In this document: positions 33,491-41,958 of the stretch, one piece after another
How the letters are laid out: the number at the start of each line of letters is the position of its first letter
How positions within the stretch are numbered: position 1 is the first letter of the stretch
Source of the DNA: Bacillota bacterium
Lineage (GTDB): Bacteria; Bacillota; UBA4882; UBA10575
DNA: 53,683 nt
Reading direction: 5' to 3'
NCBI GenBank assembly: GCA_012735195.1
Contig: JAAYIC010000097.1
Span: forward strand, 1 to 53,683
Position numbers and translations under genes: made by a program
The notes under the pieces: model-generated
Seen by the model: the letters and a program-made list of their open reading frames with translations, nothing else
Told to the model about the DNA's origin: nothing
Databases searched by the model: none

Positions 33491-35188
33491 ATGGAGACCT
33501 TTAAAGACTACGAATACCACAGGCCGTTACTGGAAGAGGTTGAGGCCGAATTCAACCGGCTGCTCAAGGAGTTCACCACGGCAAGATCCTTTGCCGCTCA
33601 AGATGCGGCCATGAAGCAGATTAATGCCCTGCGTAATGAGTTAGAGTCCATGGCCGCCCTGGTGACGATTAGGCATGCGATCGATACCACCGACCCCTTC
33701 TACGAAGTGGAGAATGATTATTTTGACGAGGTTTCTCCTGTCTATGAGGGGCTAATCTTCAAATATTACCAGGCACTGGTGCAGTCGAAAAACCGTCCTC
33801 AGCTGGAAGAGAAATGGGGGCGGCAGCTTTTCCGGATCGCCGAAACCCGGCTAAAGACCTTTACCCCGGAAATCATCCCCGACCTGCAAACCGAGAACAA
33901 GCTGGCCAGCCAGTACACGAAACTCCGGGCTTCCGCCCGGATCCCCTTTGCCGGGGAGGAGAGGAATCTGGCCCAGATGGCCCCCTTCATGGAGGCAAAG
34001 GAACAACCGGTGCGCAAGGAAGCCCACGAGGCCTATACCGATTTTTTTGCCGCCCATGAGGAGCAATTTGACGAGATTTATGACCAGTTGGTAAAGGTCC
34101 GCGACAGGATCGCAAAAAAACTGGGGTTTAAAAACTTTGTCGACCTCGGTTACGCCCGCCTGTCCCGGACCGACTATGACGCGGCCATGGTCGCCGGCTA
34201 CCGGCGGCAGATCCTTGAACATATTGTCCCCCTGGCCGTCGCCTTAAGGAGGCGGCAGGCCGGGAGGTTGGGGCTGGCCACTTTGAAATATTATGACGAA
34301 CCGCTTACCTTCCCCACGGGAAACGCCGTGCCTAAAGGCGGTCCGGAATGGATCGTCAGGCAGGGGCAGAAGATGTATGATGAGCTTTCCCCGGAGACCG
34401 GCGAATTCTTTACCTTCATGGCGGAAAAGGAGTTGTTTGACCTCATCGCCAAGAAAGGCAAGGCCGGCGGAGGGTTTGCCACCTATATCCCCAAGTTCCA
34501 GTCACCGTTCATCTTTGCCAATTTCAACGGGACCTCTGGTGATATTGACGTTTTAACCCATGAATTCGGCCATACCTTTCAGGTCTATTGCAGCAGGGAC
34601 TTTGCGGTCCCGGAATATCTCTGGCCGACCCTGGAAGCCTGTGAGATCCATTCCATGAGCATGGAGTTTTTGACCTGGCCCTGGATGCGTCTGTTTTTTG
34701 GTGAAGACGAAGGGAAGTATAAATTTGCCCATTTGAGCGGAGCGATCCTCTTCATCCCCTACGGCGCGGCTGTCGACGAATTCCAACACCGGGTCTACGA
34801 ACACCCGGAAGCCACACCGGAGGAACGTAAACGGACCTGGCGGGCGATTGAAGAGAAATACCTGCCCCACCGGGATTATGAAGGGAACGACCTCTTGCAG
34901 CGGGGCGGCTACTGGTTCCGGCAGGGTCATATCTTTACCAGCCCCTTTTACTACATCGATTATACCCTGGCCCAGGTCTGTGCCTTACAGTTCTGGCAGA
35001 AAGCCAATACCGGCCGGGAAGAAGCCTGGCGGGACTATCTCCGCCTCTGCCGGGCCGGCGGCAGCAGGCCCTTCTTGGAACTGGTCGCCTTGGCCAACCT
35101 GAAAAACCCGTTTGCCGGCGGCACTCTGGAAGCAATCGTCCCCCCGGTCCGGCAGTGGTTGGATGCACAGGCCGAAGGGAAATTTTAA
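33491..35188 (+). CDS. M3-family oligoendopeptidase (PepF type)
   Basis: Cytosolic zinc metallopeptidase degrading short peptides, 565 aa from ATG 33491 (a GTG three nt upstream is possible; GGGAGG precedes). The catalytic site is the HEFGHTFQ motif near residues 357-364, with the third ligand in LEACEIHSMSMEFLTWP about 26 residues on. The N-terminal part is helical, and the family mark GGGFATYIPKFQSPFIFANFNGTSGDIDVLTHEF precedes the site. It fits the pepF clostridial branch that cleaves imported peptides, complementing the peptide importer at 18-24 kb. A strong bidirectional hairpin follows. Confidence 0.9.
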   Translation: METFKDYEYHRPLLEEVEAEFNRLLKEFTTARSFAAQDAAMKQINALRNELESMAALVTIRHAIDTTDPFYEVENDYFDEVSPVYEGLIFKYYQALVQSKNRPQLEEKWGRQLFRIAETRLKTFTPEIIPDLQTENKLASQYTKLRASARIPFAGEERNLAQMAPFMEAKEQPVRKEAHEAYTDFFAAHEEQFDEIYDQLVKVRDRIAKKLGFKNFVDLGYARLSRTDYDAAMVAGYRRQILEHIVPLAVALRRRQAGRLGLATLKYYDEPLTFPTGNAVPKGGPEWIVRQGQKMYDELSPETGEFFTFMAEKELFDLIAKKGKAGGGFATYIPKFQSPFIFANFNGTSGDIDVLTHEFGHTFQVYCSRDFAVPEYLWPTLEACEIHSMSMEFLTWPWMRLFFGEDEGKYKFAHLSGAILFIPYGAAVDEFQHRVYEHPEATPEERKRTWRAIEEKYLPHRDYEGNDLLQRGGYWFRQGHIFTSPFYYIDYTLAQVCALQFWQKANTGREEAWRDYLRLCRAGGSRPFLELVALANLKNPFAGGTLEAIVPPVRQWLDAQAEGKF

Positions 35189-35234
35189 CGCCCATAGCCC
35201 TTAACTGGAAAGATAATCACCATCATAGAAAGAT

Positions 35235-35259
35235 CAGGCGGCCGGATTCCGGCCGCCTG
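35235..35259. terminator. bidirectional hairpin between converging genes
   Basis: CAGGCGGCCGG-ATT-CCGGCCGCCTG, a perfect 11-bp stem, lies between the oligopeptidase (plus) and the GH10-like gene (minus). T-runs are weak on both sides. Confidence 0.65.
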
Positions 35260-35297
35260 TAAGCTTCAACCCATATCCAAACAATATACATCCGGTT

Positions 35298-37157
35298 CTA
35301 TTTAATCTCCAGCTGGACCGTGGTTCCGCCGTCGCCGAGTTCAATCTCTGCCCCGGCCGTCCGCCCGTTGGCGGCGGCGGTTATCGTATACTCCCCTTTA
35401 AAACCGTACAGCCCGGCCTTGCCGTCTTCATCCGTGGTCAGGGCCTCATTTGTCCACCACTCGCCAAAGACCAGATCCATATAAGCCCGGCCGTGGGGGC
35501 GGAGGTTCCATTCCTTATCATAAAAGGCGGCCTCCGGCTTCCAGTGCTGCCCGGCCCAAAAGCCCCAACTCAAAAAGGAGTCGACCGCGGGGTGGCTGAA
35601 AACCGCGATGAGAAAATCGCGGGTAAAATCAGCTTGTAATTGCACTTCCTCGGGGTGGCGGTCATCGATGTCCATGTCAAACTCGGTAATTACCAAAGGC
35701 AGGCCAAATTTGGCAAATTCGTCAAGGATCTCCCAGATCCGCTCCGGCGGGGTCACCGTAGTAGTGGAAAAATGGGACATAAAGCCGATGGCTTCCACCG
35801 GTGCCCCCTTCGCCAAAAGCCAGGAAATACGCTTCTTGTACTTCTCCATCAATTGGTGGGGGAAGGGAAGGATGGAGCCTTCGTTAATCGCCAGTCTGGT
35901 CTGGGGATCCAGTTCCCGTGCGAGCCGCCAAAAATCAAGAGTCGCCTCCCAGCCAATATAATCCGTAATCTCCGTAAACATCTCCGGGTGGTTATGGACA
36001 TCCCATTCCACCAGCCTCCCCGCAACCGTGGTCAGCCGGTCCCGGATCCGTGCCTCCACGGTGCTTTTGACTTCCCGCCCCAGCATGCCAGTATCGGTCA
36101 ACATATGTTCATGCGTTGCCCAGAAAAGGGTATGACCGCGGGCGGGAATCCCTTGCTCATCCAGCCAGTCCAGGGCTTTCAGAACCTTCTCCTTGCCGTA
36201 GTTCTTCCCCCACCGGCCGAACCAGGGTGGGGTCTTTAGATCGTTCTCAAAGACCACCCGGTTAAAGCGTTCTTTCACCACTTGCCGGTATTTTTCATCA
36301 TCCGGCTGGTTCCCGGTGAGCCTCTGCGCGGTAACCGCCGTCCCAAACGGGAAGGCGTGCCGCTTCATCTCCACCTTTACCTCGGCGCCGGGAAGGGGCC
36401 TGCCCTCCCCGTCAACCACTTCCACCACGAGCTTTGCCATGCGGATCTCCCGTATCCGCTCTTCGGCCACTTGCCGCCAGGGCGCGTCCGCCTCCTGCCC
36501 GGGGTAGGTAAGGGCGTTTTCTGTCTCCGTTACCGGCAGTAGCGAGAGGTCGACCCCTGCGCGCGCGGCATTCCCCAGGTTCACGATCTCCACGCCGCCA
36601 ACCTCAAACTCCTGTTCATAATAGCCGATGTGAAACTCCAGGTACCAGTCGCGGGAAGCGGCGGGCATCACCGCGTAATAATAGTAAGGATGCCATTCCT
36701 CCGTAACCGGCCGGTGGCGGCCTTTCTGCAGGGCCTGACCTGTGTCTTCCTTCCTCTTAATCAGCAGGTTGGTAATGGGCGCCCGCTGGATATCCCCTTT
36801 CAGGCTGCTCCGGAGCCACAAACGGGCAAAGATCAGCTCCCCTTTCTTAACCGGCTGCTGCGCATCCCACCTGATCTGGGCATGCCAGGGCAGTTCCGTA
36901 GCGGCAAGGGTCTTTACCCGCATCGCCTTACGGAAGGGGAGGTCCGGTTCATCCACGGTAAAATACGTAACCTCAACCGGTCCCACCGTCCGGAAATTCG
37001 CCCTTACCCGGCGGATATCACGGGGATTGAAACCTCTTGCCATTAAAAGTTCTTTTAAACCGGCGGGACTTGCCTGCTCCCCGGAGAAAACCACCCCGGA
37101 AAAAACCCCGAACAATGCTGCGAATAAAAAAAACCTCGCAATTCTTCTCTTCTTCAT
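35298..37157 (-). CDS. secreted GH10-like endo-xylanase family protein with altered acid/base site
   Basis: Extracellular protein of 619 aa from ATG 37157 (AGGAGG 7 nt upstream). Residues 1-26 form a signal peptide (MKKRRIARFFLFAALFGVFS). Residues about 45-205 are a carbohydrate-binding-like beta region, then a short VVEVVDGEGRPLPGAEVKVEMKRH domain, then a GH10 barrel near 270-555. The nucleophile appears as ITEFDMD near Glu492 and the barrel has GHTLFWATHEHML. At the usual WDVVNE acid/base site the sequence is WDVHNHPEMF (385-394): His replaces the glutamate and PE follows. A C-terminal beta domain (GKAGLYGFKGEYTITAAANG) follows. Plant-type GH10 layout is the closest match; activity is uncertain. 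Confidence 0.82.
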   Translation of the reverse strand: MKKRRIARFFLFAALFGVFSGVVFSGEQASPAGLKELLMARGFNPRDIRRVRANFRTVGPVEVTYFTVDEPDLPFRKAMRVKTLAATELPWHAQIRWDAQQPVKKGELIFARLWLRSSLKGDIQRAPITNLLIKRKEDTGQALQKGRHRPVTEEWHPYYYYAVMPAASRDWYLEFHIGYYEQEFEVGGVEIVNLGNAARAGVDLSLLPVTETENALTYPGQEADAPWRQVAEERIREIRMAKLVVEVVDGEGRPLPGAEVKVEMKRHAFPFGTAVTAQRLTGNQPDDEKYRQVVKERFNRVVFENDLKTPPWFGRWGKNYGKEKVLKALDWLDEQGIPARGHTLFWATHEHMLTDTGMLGREVKSTVEARIRDRLTTVAGRLVEWDVHNHPEMFTEITDYIGWEATLDFWRLARELDPQTRLAINEGSILPFPHQLMEKYKKRISWLLAKGAPVEAIGFMSHFSTTTVTPPERIWEILDEFAKFGLPLVITEFDMDIDDRHPEEVQLQADFTRDFLIAVFSHPAVDSFLSWGFWAGQHWKPEAAFYDKEWNLRPHGRAYMDLVFGEWWTNEALTTDEDGKAGLYGFKGEYTITAAANGRTAGAEIELGDGGTTVQLEIK

Positions 37158-37420
37158 TATGTAACCTCCTGTTGTCAAAGATCTTCACAAAACCGCCAAA
37201 AGCCTTCTGTCTGCGGTCTCCAGGGCGCAGTGCGCCTCGCATTTACGCTAAATCATACATGAGCTGGACTTTTTCTTATTTCTCCCTCCGGCCTCTTTAT
37301 TCCTGCCTCTTAGTGGATAAATCCCAATCCTCCGCCCCTGCAGTGTAAATTGTTGCAGGGGAAAATCCACTGCGCGGTGCAGGGGTGCAGGCGCCGGATA
37401 TTCTCAAACAGGTGCAACCC

Positions 37421-38320
37421 CTATTCATAAAAAGCCAGGGCTTTTCTGAGGCGTTCTTTAATGATCTCCCTGATATGAGGCGGTTCGATCACTTCCGCAT
37501 ACATACCGAAAGAGAGGATAAGACCATATACCCACTCATCTTCAGGGTAGGAGAAGCGGACCGTAAAACTGCCATCCGCGTGCGGGGTGATCTGGGATTC
37601 CTCAAACTCATCATAGACCCGGTAGGCCTGTGTGGCGTGGATTTTCATGGTTATCTCGACCACGGGAACCATGCGCCCATGGGCGGAGACAGGTGGGGGT
37701 TCCTTTTCCGGATGGCACATAAAACCCTCCGGAAGCAGGCGGATGCTTTTGATCCGGTTGAGCTTGAAAAGGCGTTCGTCCTGCTTGTTGCGGCAAAAGG
37801 CCCGGAGATACCAAGCCCTGCTTTTGAACCACAATTGCAAAGGCTCAACGGTCCGAATGGTTTTTTCACCGTAGCTGTTGTAATAGGTAAAAGAGAGCAG
37901 TTTCCGGTTGATGATCGCCTCTTTAATCTTGGCCAGGGTATCTTCTTTGGCCGGGCCCCAACCGGAAAAATCCACCGTAATCCAGTCCGTTAATTTTCCC
38001 CCAAAAATAGCGCTTAATTTTGTCAGCACCTTTTCCGCCTGGGGATAATGGACGGCGTTCAACCCGTGCAAAGCCGCAAGGATCTCATTTTGTTCTTCTT
38101 GAGAAAGGAGCGCCTTGTTCAGGACAAAGCTGTCGACCAGTTTGATGCCGCCATTCCGACCTTGACAGGTATAAATGGGGATGCCGGCCTGGCATAAGGC
38201 ATCAAGGTCGCGGTAGATGGTCCGGGGCGATACTTCCAACTCGGCACTCAATTCACCTGCTGTCACCATCTTTTTATTGAGCAGGATAAAGAGGATCCGG
38301 AGCATCCGGTCGATCTGCAT
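37421..38320 (-). CDS. YafY-type WYL-domain transcriptional regulator
   Basis: Regulator of about 299 aa. Residues 1-60 are an HTH (MQIDRMLRILFILLNKKMVTAGELSAELEVSPRTIYRDLDALCQAGIPI); residues about 130-215 are a WYL domain (LLSFTYYNSYGEKTIRTVEPLQLWFKSRAWYLRAFCRNKQDERLFKLNRIKS), and a C-terminal WCX segment follows. I take the ATG at 38320 after GGAAAGGATGGGG rather than the longer 312-residue reading. WYL domains sense small ligands or nucleic-acid ends. Two matching palindromes (38407 and 38875) are candidates for its binding sites. Confidence 0.88.
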   Translation of the reverse strand: MQIDRMLRILFILLNKKMVTAGELSAELEVSPRTIYRDLDALCQAGIPIYTCQGRNGGIKLVDSFVLNKALLSQEEQNEILAALHGLNAVHYPQAEKVLTKLSAIFGGKLTDWITVDFSGWGPAKEDTLAKIKEAIINRKLLSFTYYNSYGEKTIRTVEPLQLWFKSRAWYLRAFCRNKQDERLFKLNRIKSIRLLPEGFMCHPEKEPPPVSAHGRMVPVVEITMKIHATQAYRVYDEFEESQITPHADGSFTVRFSYPEDEWVYGLILSFGMYAEVIEPPHIREIIKERLRKALAFYE

Positions 38321-38363
38321 GGCAACCCCATCCTTTCCGGGTGGCTGTTTTGCGGTCACGTGT

Positions 38364-38374
38364 ACGCGCGCGCA
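38364..38374. repeat. CG alternating tract
   Basis: ACGCGCGCGCA upstream of the WYL regulator gene; one of several similar alternating purine-pyrimidine islands in intergenic DNA of this window. Confidence 0.4.
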
Positions 38375-38406
38375 AACCCAGTCTATACCAATACTATACC
38401 ATAAAA

Positions 38407-38426
38407 TAAGACAGGTTTATGTCATA
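38407..38426. promoter_or_regulatory. candidate WYL-regulator operator 1
   Basis: TAAGACA-N6-TGTCATA, matching at 13 of 14 arm positions a second site at 38875-38894 with the same 6-bp spacer. It lies about 90 bp upstream of the regulator start on the minus strand, near a TATAGT -10-like sequence, and would fit autoregulation. Confidence 0.5.
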
Positions 38427-38491
38427 TTTGATTTTCATATCTAATTTCCCGTCAGGAAGGGTGCAAAAGAAAACAGATGATTGTCATTGCA

Positions 38492-38521
38492 ATGAAAAAT
38501 TTCCCCCGCCAGCGGGGGAAA
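38492..38521 (-). terminator. intrinsic terminator of the zinc-ribbon gene
   Basis: GTTTCCCCCGCTGGCGGGGG on the minus strand forms a GC stem followed by AAATTTTTC. It lies about 40 nt after the stop at 38561. Confidence 0.75.
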
Positions 38522-38560
38522 CAATATGTGGGCTGCTTTGAAAAGAAAAATAAAATGGAC

Positions 38561-38827
38561 TTACCTTTTCTGCCAGCGTTTCAGTTTGGGGAAATATTCG
38601 CGCATTGCCGCCCGGGCCGTGTTCTCATCGGAATAGACCCCCGCCTGCAGCGTGTGGGGGATGCAGATCTCGATCATCTCTTCCATTGTCATCTCGGAAG
38701 TGAAGGCGCCGTCTTTATAGCAATAGATGCAGTACTCCTCATTTTTTGTGCCGTCGGCGTTCGTTCCGAAATGAGACTCTTCAGTTAAAGGCATCGCGCA
38801 GCTTTGACAGAATTGTTCTCCGGTCAT
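38561..38827 (-). CDS. putative zinc-ribbon protein
   Basis: Cytosolic protein of 88 aa from ATG 38827 with AAGGAGG 6 nt upstream; the longer reading is not needed. Residues 1-40 hold the zinc-ribbon pattern FCQSCAMPLTEESHFGTNADGTKNEEYCIYCYKDGAF, with Cys7, Cys10 and the later Cys-x-x-Cys pair as likely Zn ligands. The rest is a short helical tail (MTMEEMIEICIPHTL, AAMREYFPKLKRWQ). It matches the small DUF/Zn_ribbon family common next to regulators in Clostridia. The function is unknown; context suggests control by the WYL protein. Confidence 0.75.
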   Translation of the reverse strand: MTGEQFCQSCAMPLTEESHFGTNADGTKNEEYCIYCYKDGAFTSEMTMEEMIEICIPHTLQAGVYSDENTARAAMREYFPKLKRWQKR

Positions 38828-38874
38828 CTTTAGCCCTCCTTTTTCTTTTGTTAACTGCATTATATAACCGATAA

Positions 38875-38894
38875 TATGACAACTGCCTGTCATA
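38875..38894. promoter_or_regulatory. candidate WYL-regulator operator 2
   Basis: TATGACA-N6-TGTCATA, a perfect inverted repeat in the divergent gap between the zinc-ribbon gene and the plus-strand membrane-protein gene. It overlaps the minus-strand promoter zone (TATAAT-like sequence near 38861-38866) and lies upstream of the plus-strand promoter. Confidence 0.55.
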
Positions 38895-38917
38895 ATTTAA
38901 AGAAGTTTCGCCACCGA

Positions 38918-38946
38918 TTGACGAGATAAATTAACTGTGGTAATAT
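38918..38946 (+). promoter_or_regulatory. promoter of the membrane-protein/toroid gene pair
   Basis: TTGACG (38918-38923) and TAATAT (38941-38946) with exactly 17 bp between, about 50 nt before the TTG start at 38995. Confidence 0.7.
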
Positions 38947-38994
38947 GTAGAAAATTTCAGGCCGCTAAGGTGACGAAAAACTGGGGGGGTAGAC

Positions 38995-39792
38995 TTGCAA
39001 GCCAAGATGAAGATCCATAACAGGCTAGAGGCAATCACAAGAAAATGGTGGTTTACGCTGCTTATTATCATTTTGATGTGTATGCCGTCTTACAGCACGA
39101 AAGCAATTCCGCCCGAAGAAAGGGCCAATATTGTCCTGACAGTTTTTGCCGAGGCTTTAGTTTACCGTATACCAAAGCTCTTCCCCATCTTCAAACTCAT
39201 CCCGCTCCTCCTTCTCCTCCTTCTTGTTCTTTACCGGAATAAGGTGCGCAAGGTTTTCAGCGCCTATGTCTCCTTGAACCTTTTCCTCGTTGCCATTTTT
39301 CAAAATATGGCCTATACCCGGGAGTATGGATTCACCGTGTTAACAGGGAACATCCTGATCTCCCTGATGGTCGCCCTGGCCTGGTTCTGGGAGACCATCG
39401 CGGTCCGCAATGATTTCTCGGTTTACCGGCTTGGCGCCGGACAAATCTTCATGATGTTTCTGGCCTTTTTTGCTTTCTGGTACCCGATTGACCTGCAGAC
39501 TTTAACCCCCGATTTTAAGCTGCACCACCTCTTCACCTCCGAAGCGGGGCTCACCTTTTGCATGCTGGTCCCTTTTTATCTGGCTGTTCTCTTTGTGATC
39601 TATCCACGGGTTAATCCGGTGACACTAAAAGTAACAGCGCTTGCCGGGTTCATCACAGGCATCTTGACAGTCATCCAGTTCTTCATCCTAAACCCGGCTT
39701 ACTGGTGGATGGGGATCCTACATTTGCCTTTGTTCTTAAGTTCCCTCTATGGATTGGTGTTGGCGAAAAGAATCCTATCTGCAGGGGGGTGA
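38995..39792 (+). CDS. integral membrane protein of unknown function
   Basis: Protein of 265 aa (261 from the ATG at 39007) that I do not recognise. About seven hydrophobic segments are visible, e.g. residues 17-35, 57-80 (IPLLLLLLLVLYRN), 85-105, 112-132, 150-165, 180-200 and 215-258. Polar features include EEKAIPPEER-like residues after the first helix and YWW/WETIAVRND loops. No signal for enzyme, transporter or sensor family is evident. It is cotranscribed with the next gene, which starts 6 nt downstream, and the two probably work together. Confidence 0.6.
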   Translation: MQAKMKIHNRLEAITRKWWFTLLIIILMCMPSYSTKAIPPEERANIVLTVFAEALVYRIPKLFPIFKLIPLLLLLLLVLYRNKVRKVFSAYVSLNLFLVAIFQNMAYTREYGFTVLTGNILISLMVALAWFWETIAVRNDFSVYRLGAGQIFMMFLAFFAFWYPIDLQTLTPDFKLHHLFTSEAGLTFCMLVPFYLAVLFVIYPRVNPVTLKVTALAGFITGILTVIQFFILNPAYWWMGILHLPLFLSSLYGLVLAKRILSAGG

Positions 39793-39798
39793 CGGTCC

Positions 39799-40776
39799 TT
39801 GGCCGGTTTATTGTTTACGACAAAAGAGATCGAAAATATTATTGATGAATTATTAAACATGGATCCAGACCCCATTCCCCGCTTCATCCTTCTTAAAGAA
39901 GGCAAAGGGTTGAAACCGTCCGACCGTGAGTATCAAAATGCTTATGCCCAAGTCTTGGCCCATCCCTTTACCCGGCAGATCGTCCAGGCGCAAACGCCGG
40001 GTGGATACTGGGGAGCTTTTCACGGCGATTCAGAAGCGGTTATCCGGCAGGCTTTGTGGATAGGCTTGACGCCCGACCATCCATCTTTGCAAAAGGTCAT
40101 CTTCTTTCTTGAGAAGGTCCTCCTGGGTGAAGAGATCTTTCACCAGCGGTGCGAAAAGCATGACAACCCCCGCTGGTGGCTGGAGATCTTTATGCCCCTG
40201 TGCGCCGCGGCGACCCTGGGTTTGCTGGCGCCTGAAGATCCTTTGCTGGAAAAACATATTTCTTTATGGAGGTGTTTTGCGGAAGCGGCCTTTGCCGGGG
40301 GGCAGTATGACCCAGAGGCCGAATGGAAAGCCCAGTACAGGCATTTCCAGGTGAAAACGAAAAGAAAAACTCCTTTTTATGGCTATTATAGCGTTCTCCT
40401 GCTTACCGCCCAAAAAGGGCTTTTACCGCCTGCCCTGGAACAAAAAATTCTGGCCTATTGCTTGCATAGGGAAGAAGGGATGTATTATATCTACGACAAA
40501 AATCCTTCCCGCTTGGTACCGATCATGGCAACCAAAGATTTCTACAACTGGCTGCGCACCTTAACAGTTTTATCCCGCTTTGCCGGTTGGGAGCAATATA
40601 AAAGCCCTTACTACAACTGGGTTTGGCAGCAACGGGATGCTGACGGTTTTTGGGATCTAATGAAAAAACCCCGGGGCCATCTGCAACTCTCCGATTCCTG
40701 GCGCACCCGGAAGAACCGGATCATCGACAGTTCCATCTTTATCTTAAGATTTCTCACCAACAAGCCGGGGTATTAG
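39799..40776 (+). CDS. unrecognised soluble protein, possibly an alpha/alpha-toroid fold
   Basis: Cytosolic protein of 325 aa, TTG start with GGGGGG just upstream, cotranscribed with the preceding membrane protein. I recognise no named family. Repeated helix pairs with aromatic turns (TPGGYWGAFHGDSEAVIRQALWIGLTPDHP, NPRWWLEIFMPLCAAATLGLLAPEDP, QRDADGFWDLMKKPRGHLQLSDSW, IIDSSIFILRFL) suggest the prenyltransferase/terpene-cyclase-like alpha-alpha toroid, but the QXXDGSW and DXDD motifs of cyclases are absent. It is probably not an active cyclase. It could bind or process a lipid or peptide with its membrane partner. Confidence 0.5.
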   Translation: MAGLLFTTKEIENIIDELLNMDPDPIPRFILLKEGKGLKPSDREYQNAYAQVLAHPFTRQIVQAQTPGGYWGAFHGDSEAVIRQALWIGLTPDHPSLQKVIFFLEKVLLGEEIFHQRCEKHDNPRWWLEIFMPLCAAATLGLLAPEDPLLEKHISLWRCFAEAAFAGGQYDPEAEWKAQYRHFQVKTKRKTPFYGYYSVLLLTAQKGLLPPALEQKILAYCLHREEGMYYIYDKNPSRLVPIMATKDFYNWLRTLTVLSRFAGWEQYKSPYYNWVWQQRDADGFWDLMKKPRGHLQLSDSWRTRKNRIIDSSIFILRFLTNKPGY

Positions 40777-40800
40777 TTACTTTACGCCGCCCCTTGTAAA

Positions 40801-40829
40801 TTGCATACCTGGAAAAGATGTGCTAAAAT
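40801..40829 (+). promoter_or_regulatory. promoter of the ferritin-like/VIT fusion gene
   Basis: TTGCAT (40801-40806) and TAAAAT (40824-40829) with a 17-bp spacer, about 50 nt upstream of the start at 40880. Confidence 0.65.
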
Positions 40830-40879
40830 AGACAAAGCCGCCCGGTTGTAAGCAGCGGCAAAGAAACGGAGGTGGGGTC

Positions 40880-41776
40880 ATGAACCGCACGCCTGCAACT
40901 GTGCCCCTTAGGGAAGAGACCTGCAAAAAACTCCTGGTCTTTCAGAGGAACGAACTCACCGAGTATCATATATACAGCCTGCTTGCGGTAAAGGCTAAGA
41001 ACGAAGCGAACCGGAAGCTATTGAAGGAGATCGCCGGGGATGAACTGGCGCATCATGATTTTTACCGGGAACTTACCAAAAAAGACCTTAACCCGCAGTG
41101 GTGGAAGGTTTTCGTCTTTTACTGGGCGGCACGGATCTTCGGGTTGACTTTCACTCTGAAGCTGATGGAAAAGGGTGAAGAGCGGGCACAAAATGCCTAT
41201 ATGGAAATATACGAAGAACTGCCGGAAGTGCGGAAAATTGCGGAAGAGGAAGAAGAGCACGAGCACGAACTCCTCAATCTTATCGCCGAGGAACACCTTG
41301 ATTACGTGGGTTCGATAGTCCTTGGGCTCAACGACGCCCTGGTGGAACTCACCGGAACCCTGGCCGGATTGACTTTTGCCCTCCAAAACACCCGGCTGAT
41401 TGCGTTGGCCGGTCTGATCACCGGTATCGCGGCTTCGTTTTCCATGGGAGCTTCGGAATATCTCTCCACCAAAGCGGAGGGAACCGGTGAGCAGGAGCCG
41501 TTCAAATCCGCCGTGTACACCTGGATCGCTTACCTGATCACAGTGGCCGCCTTGATCCTTCCCTATTTATTGCTGACGAATTACCTTCTCAGCCTGGGCA
41601 TTACTTTGCTGGTGGGGATCCTGATCATCCTCTTCTTTAATTTTTATATCTCCGTCGTCAAAGATCTCCCTTTCCGCAGGCGGTTCCTGGAAATGACCGG
41701 AATCAGCCTGGGGGTGGCGGTTTTGAGTTTCAGCATCGGCTATATTATCCGTCTTCTCCTGGGGGTGGACCTCTAA
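40880..41776 (+). CDS. ferritin-like/VIT1-CCC1 fusion membrane protein
   Basis: Protein of 298 aa combining a di-iron ferritin-like domain and a VIT1/CCC1-type iron/manganese transporter. In residues about 10-135, helices carry Glu/His metal positions (QRNELTEYHIY, AGDELAHHDFYREL, KGEERAQNAY, EEEEEHEHELLNL). Residues about 140-298 form about five membrane helices with the VIT signature GSIVLGLNDALVELTGTLAGLTFALQN and GITGIAASFSMGASEYLSTKAEG. Known members load metal into or out of membranes using the cytosolic domain as a binding or oxidising site. It could help keep free iron low in an organism exposed to oxygen. A GGAGGTGGG site precedes the ATG. Confidence 0.88.
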   Translation: MNRTPATVPLREETCKKLLVFQRNELTEYHIYSLLAVKAKNEANRKLLKEIAGDELAHHDFYRELTKKDLNPQWWKVFVFYWAARIFGLTFTLKLMEKGEERAQNAYMEIYEELPEVRKIAEEEEEHEHELLNLIAEEHLDYVGSIVLGLNDALVELTGTLAGLTFALQNTRLIALAGLITGIAASFSMGASEYLSTKAEGTGEQEPFKSAVYTWIAYLITVAALILPYLLLTNYLLSLGITLLVGILIILFFNFYISVVKDLPFRRRFLEMTGISLGVAVLSFSIGYIIRLLLGVDL

Positions 41777-41867
41777 ATACAAGCAACCGAAGGTTATATA
41801 GTTGCCAACTTTGCGCGACTCGTCTCGCCGGCGATCATCACAATTTCCCTGACTTTAGGCGCCAATT

Positions 41868-41885
41868 TTGCGCGCGCACGCGCAA
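41868..41885. repeat. CG island with inverted-repeat arms
   Basis: TTGCGCG-CGCA-CGCGCAA, containing CGCGCGCACGCGC identical over 13 bases to the island at 11418-11430, in the gap before the MATE gene. Confidence 0.5.
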
Positions 41886-41958
41886 CCCGTCCCTGGGTCC
41901 CTGGCTAACAGGCTGAGACTTAACCAAAACTAAATCCTGCAGGAGTCGGTGGTTTACG

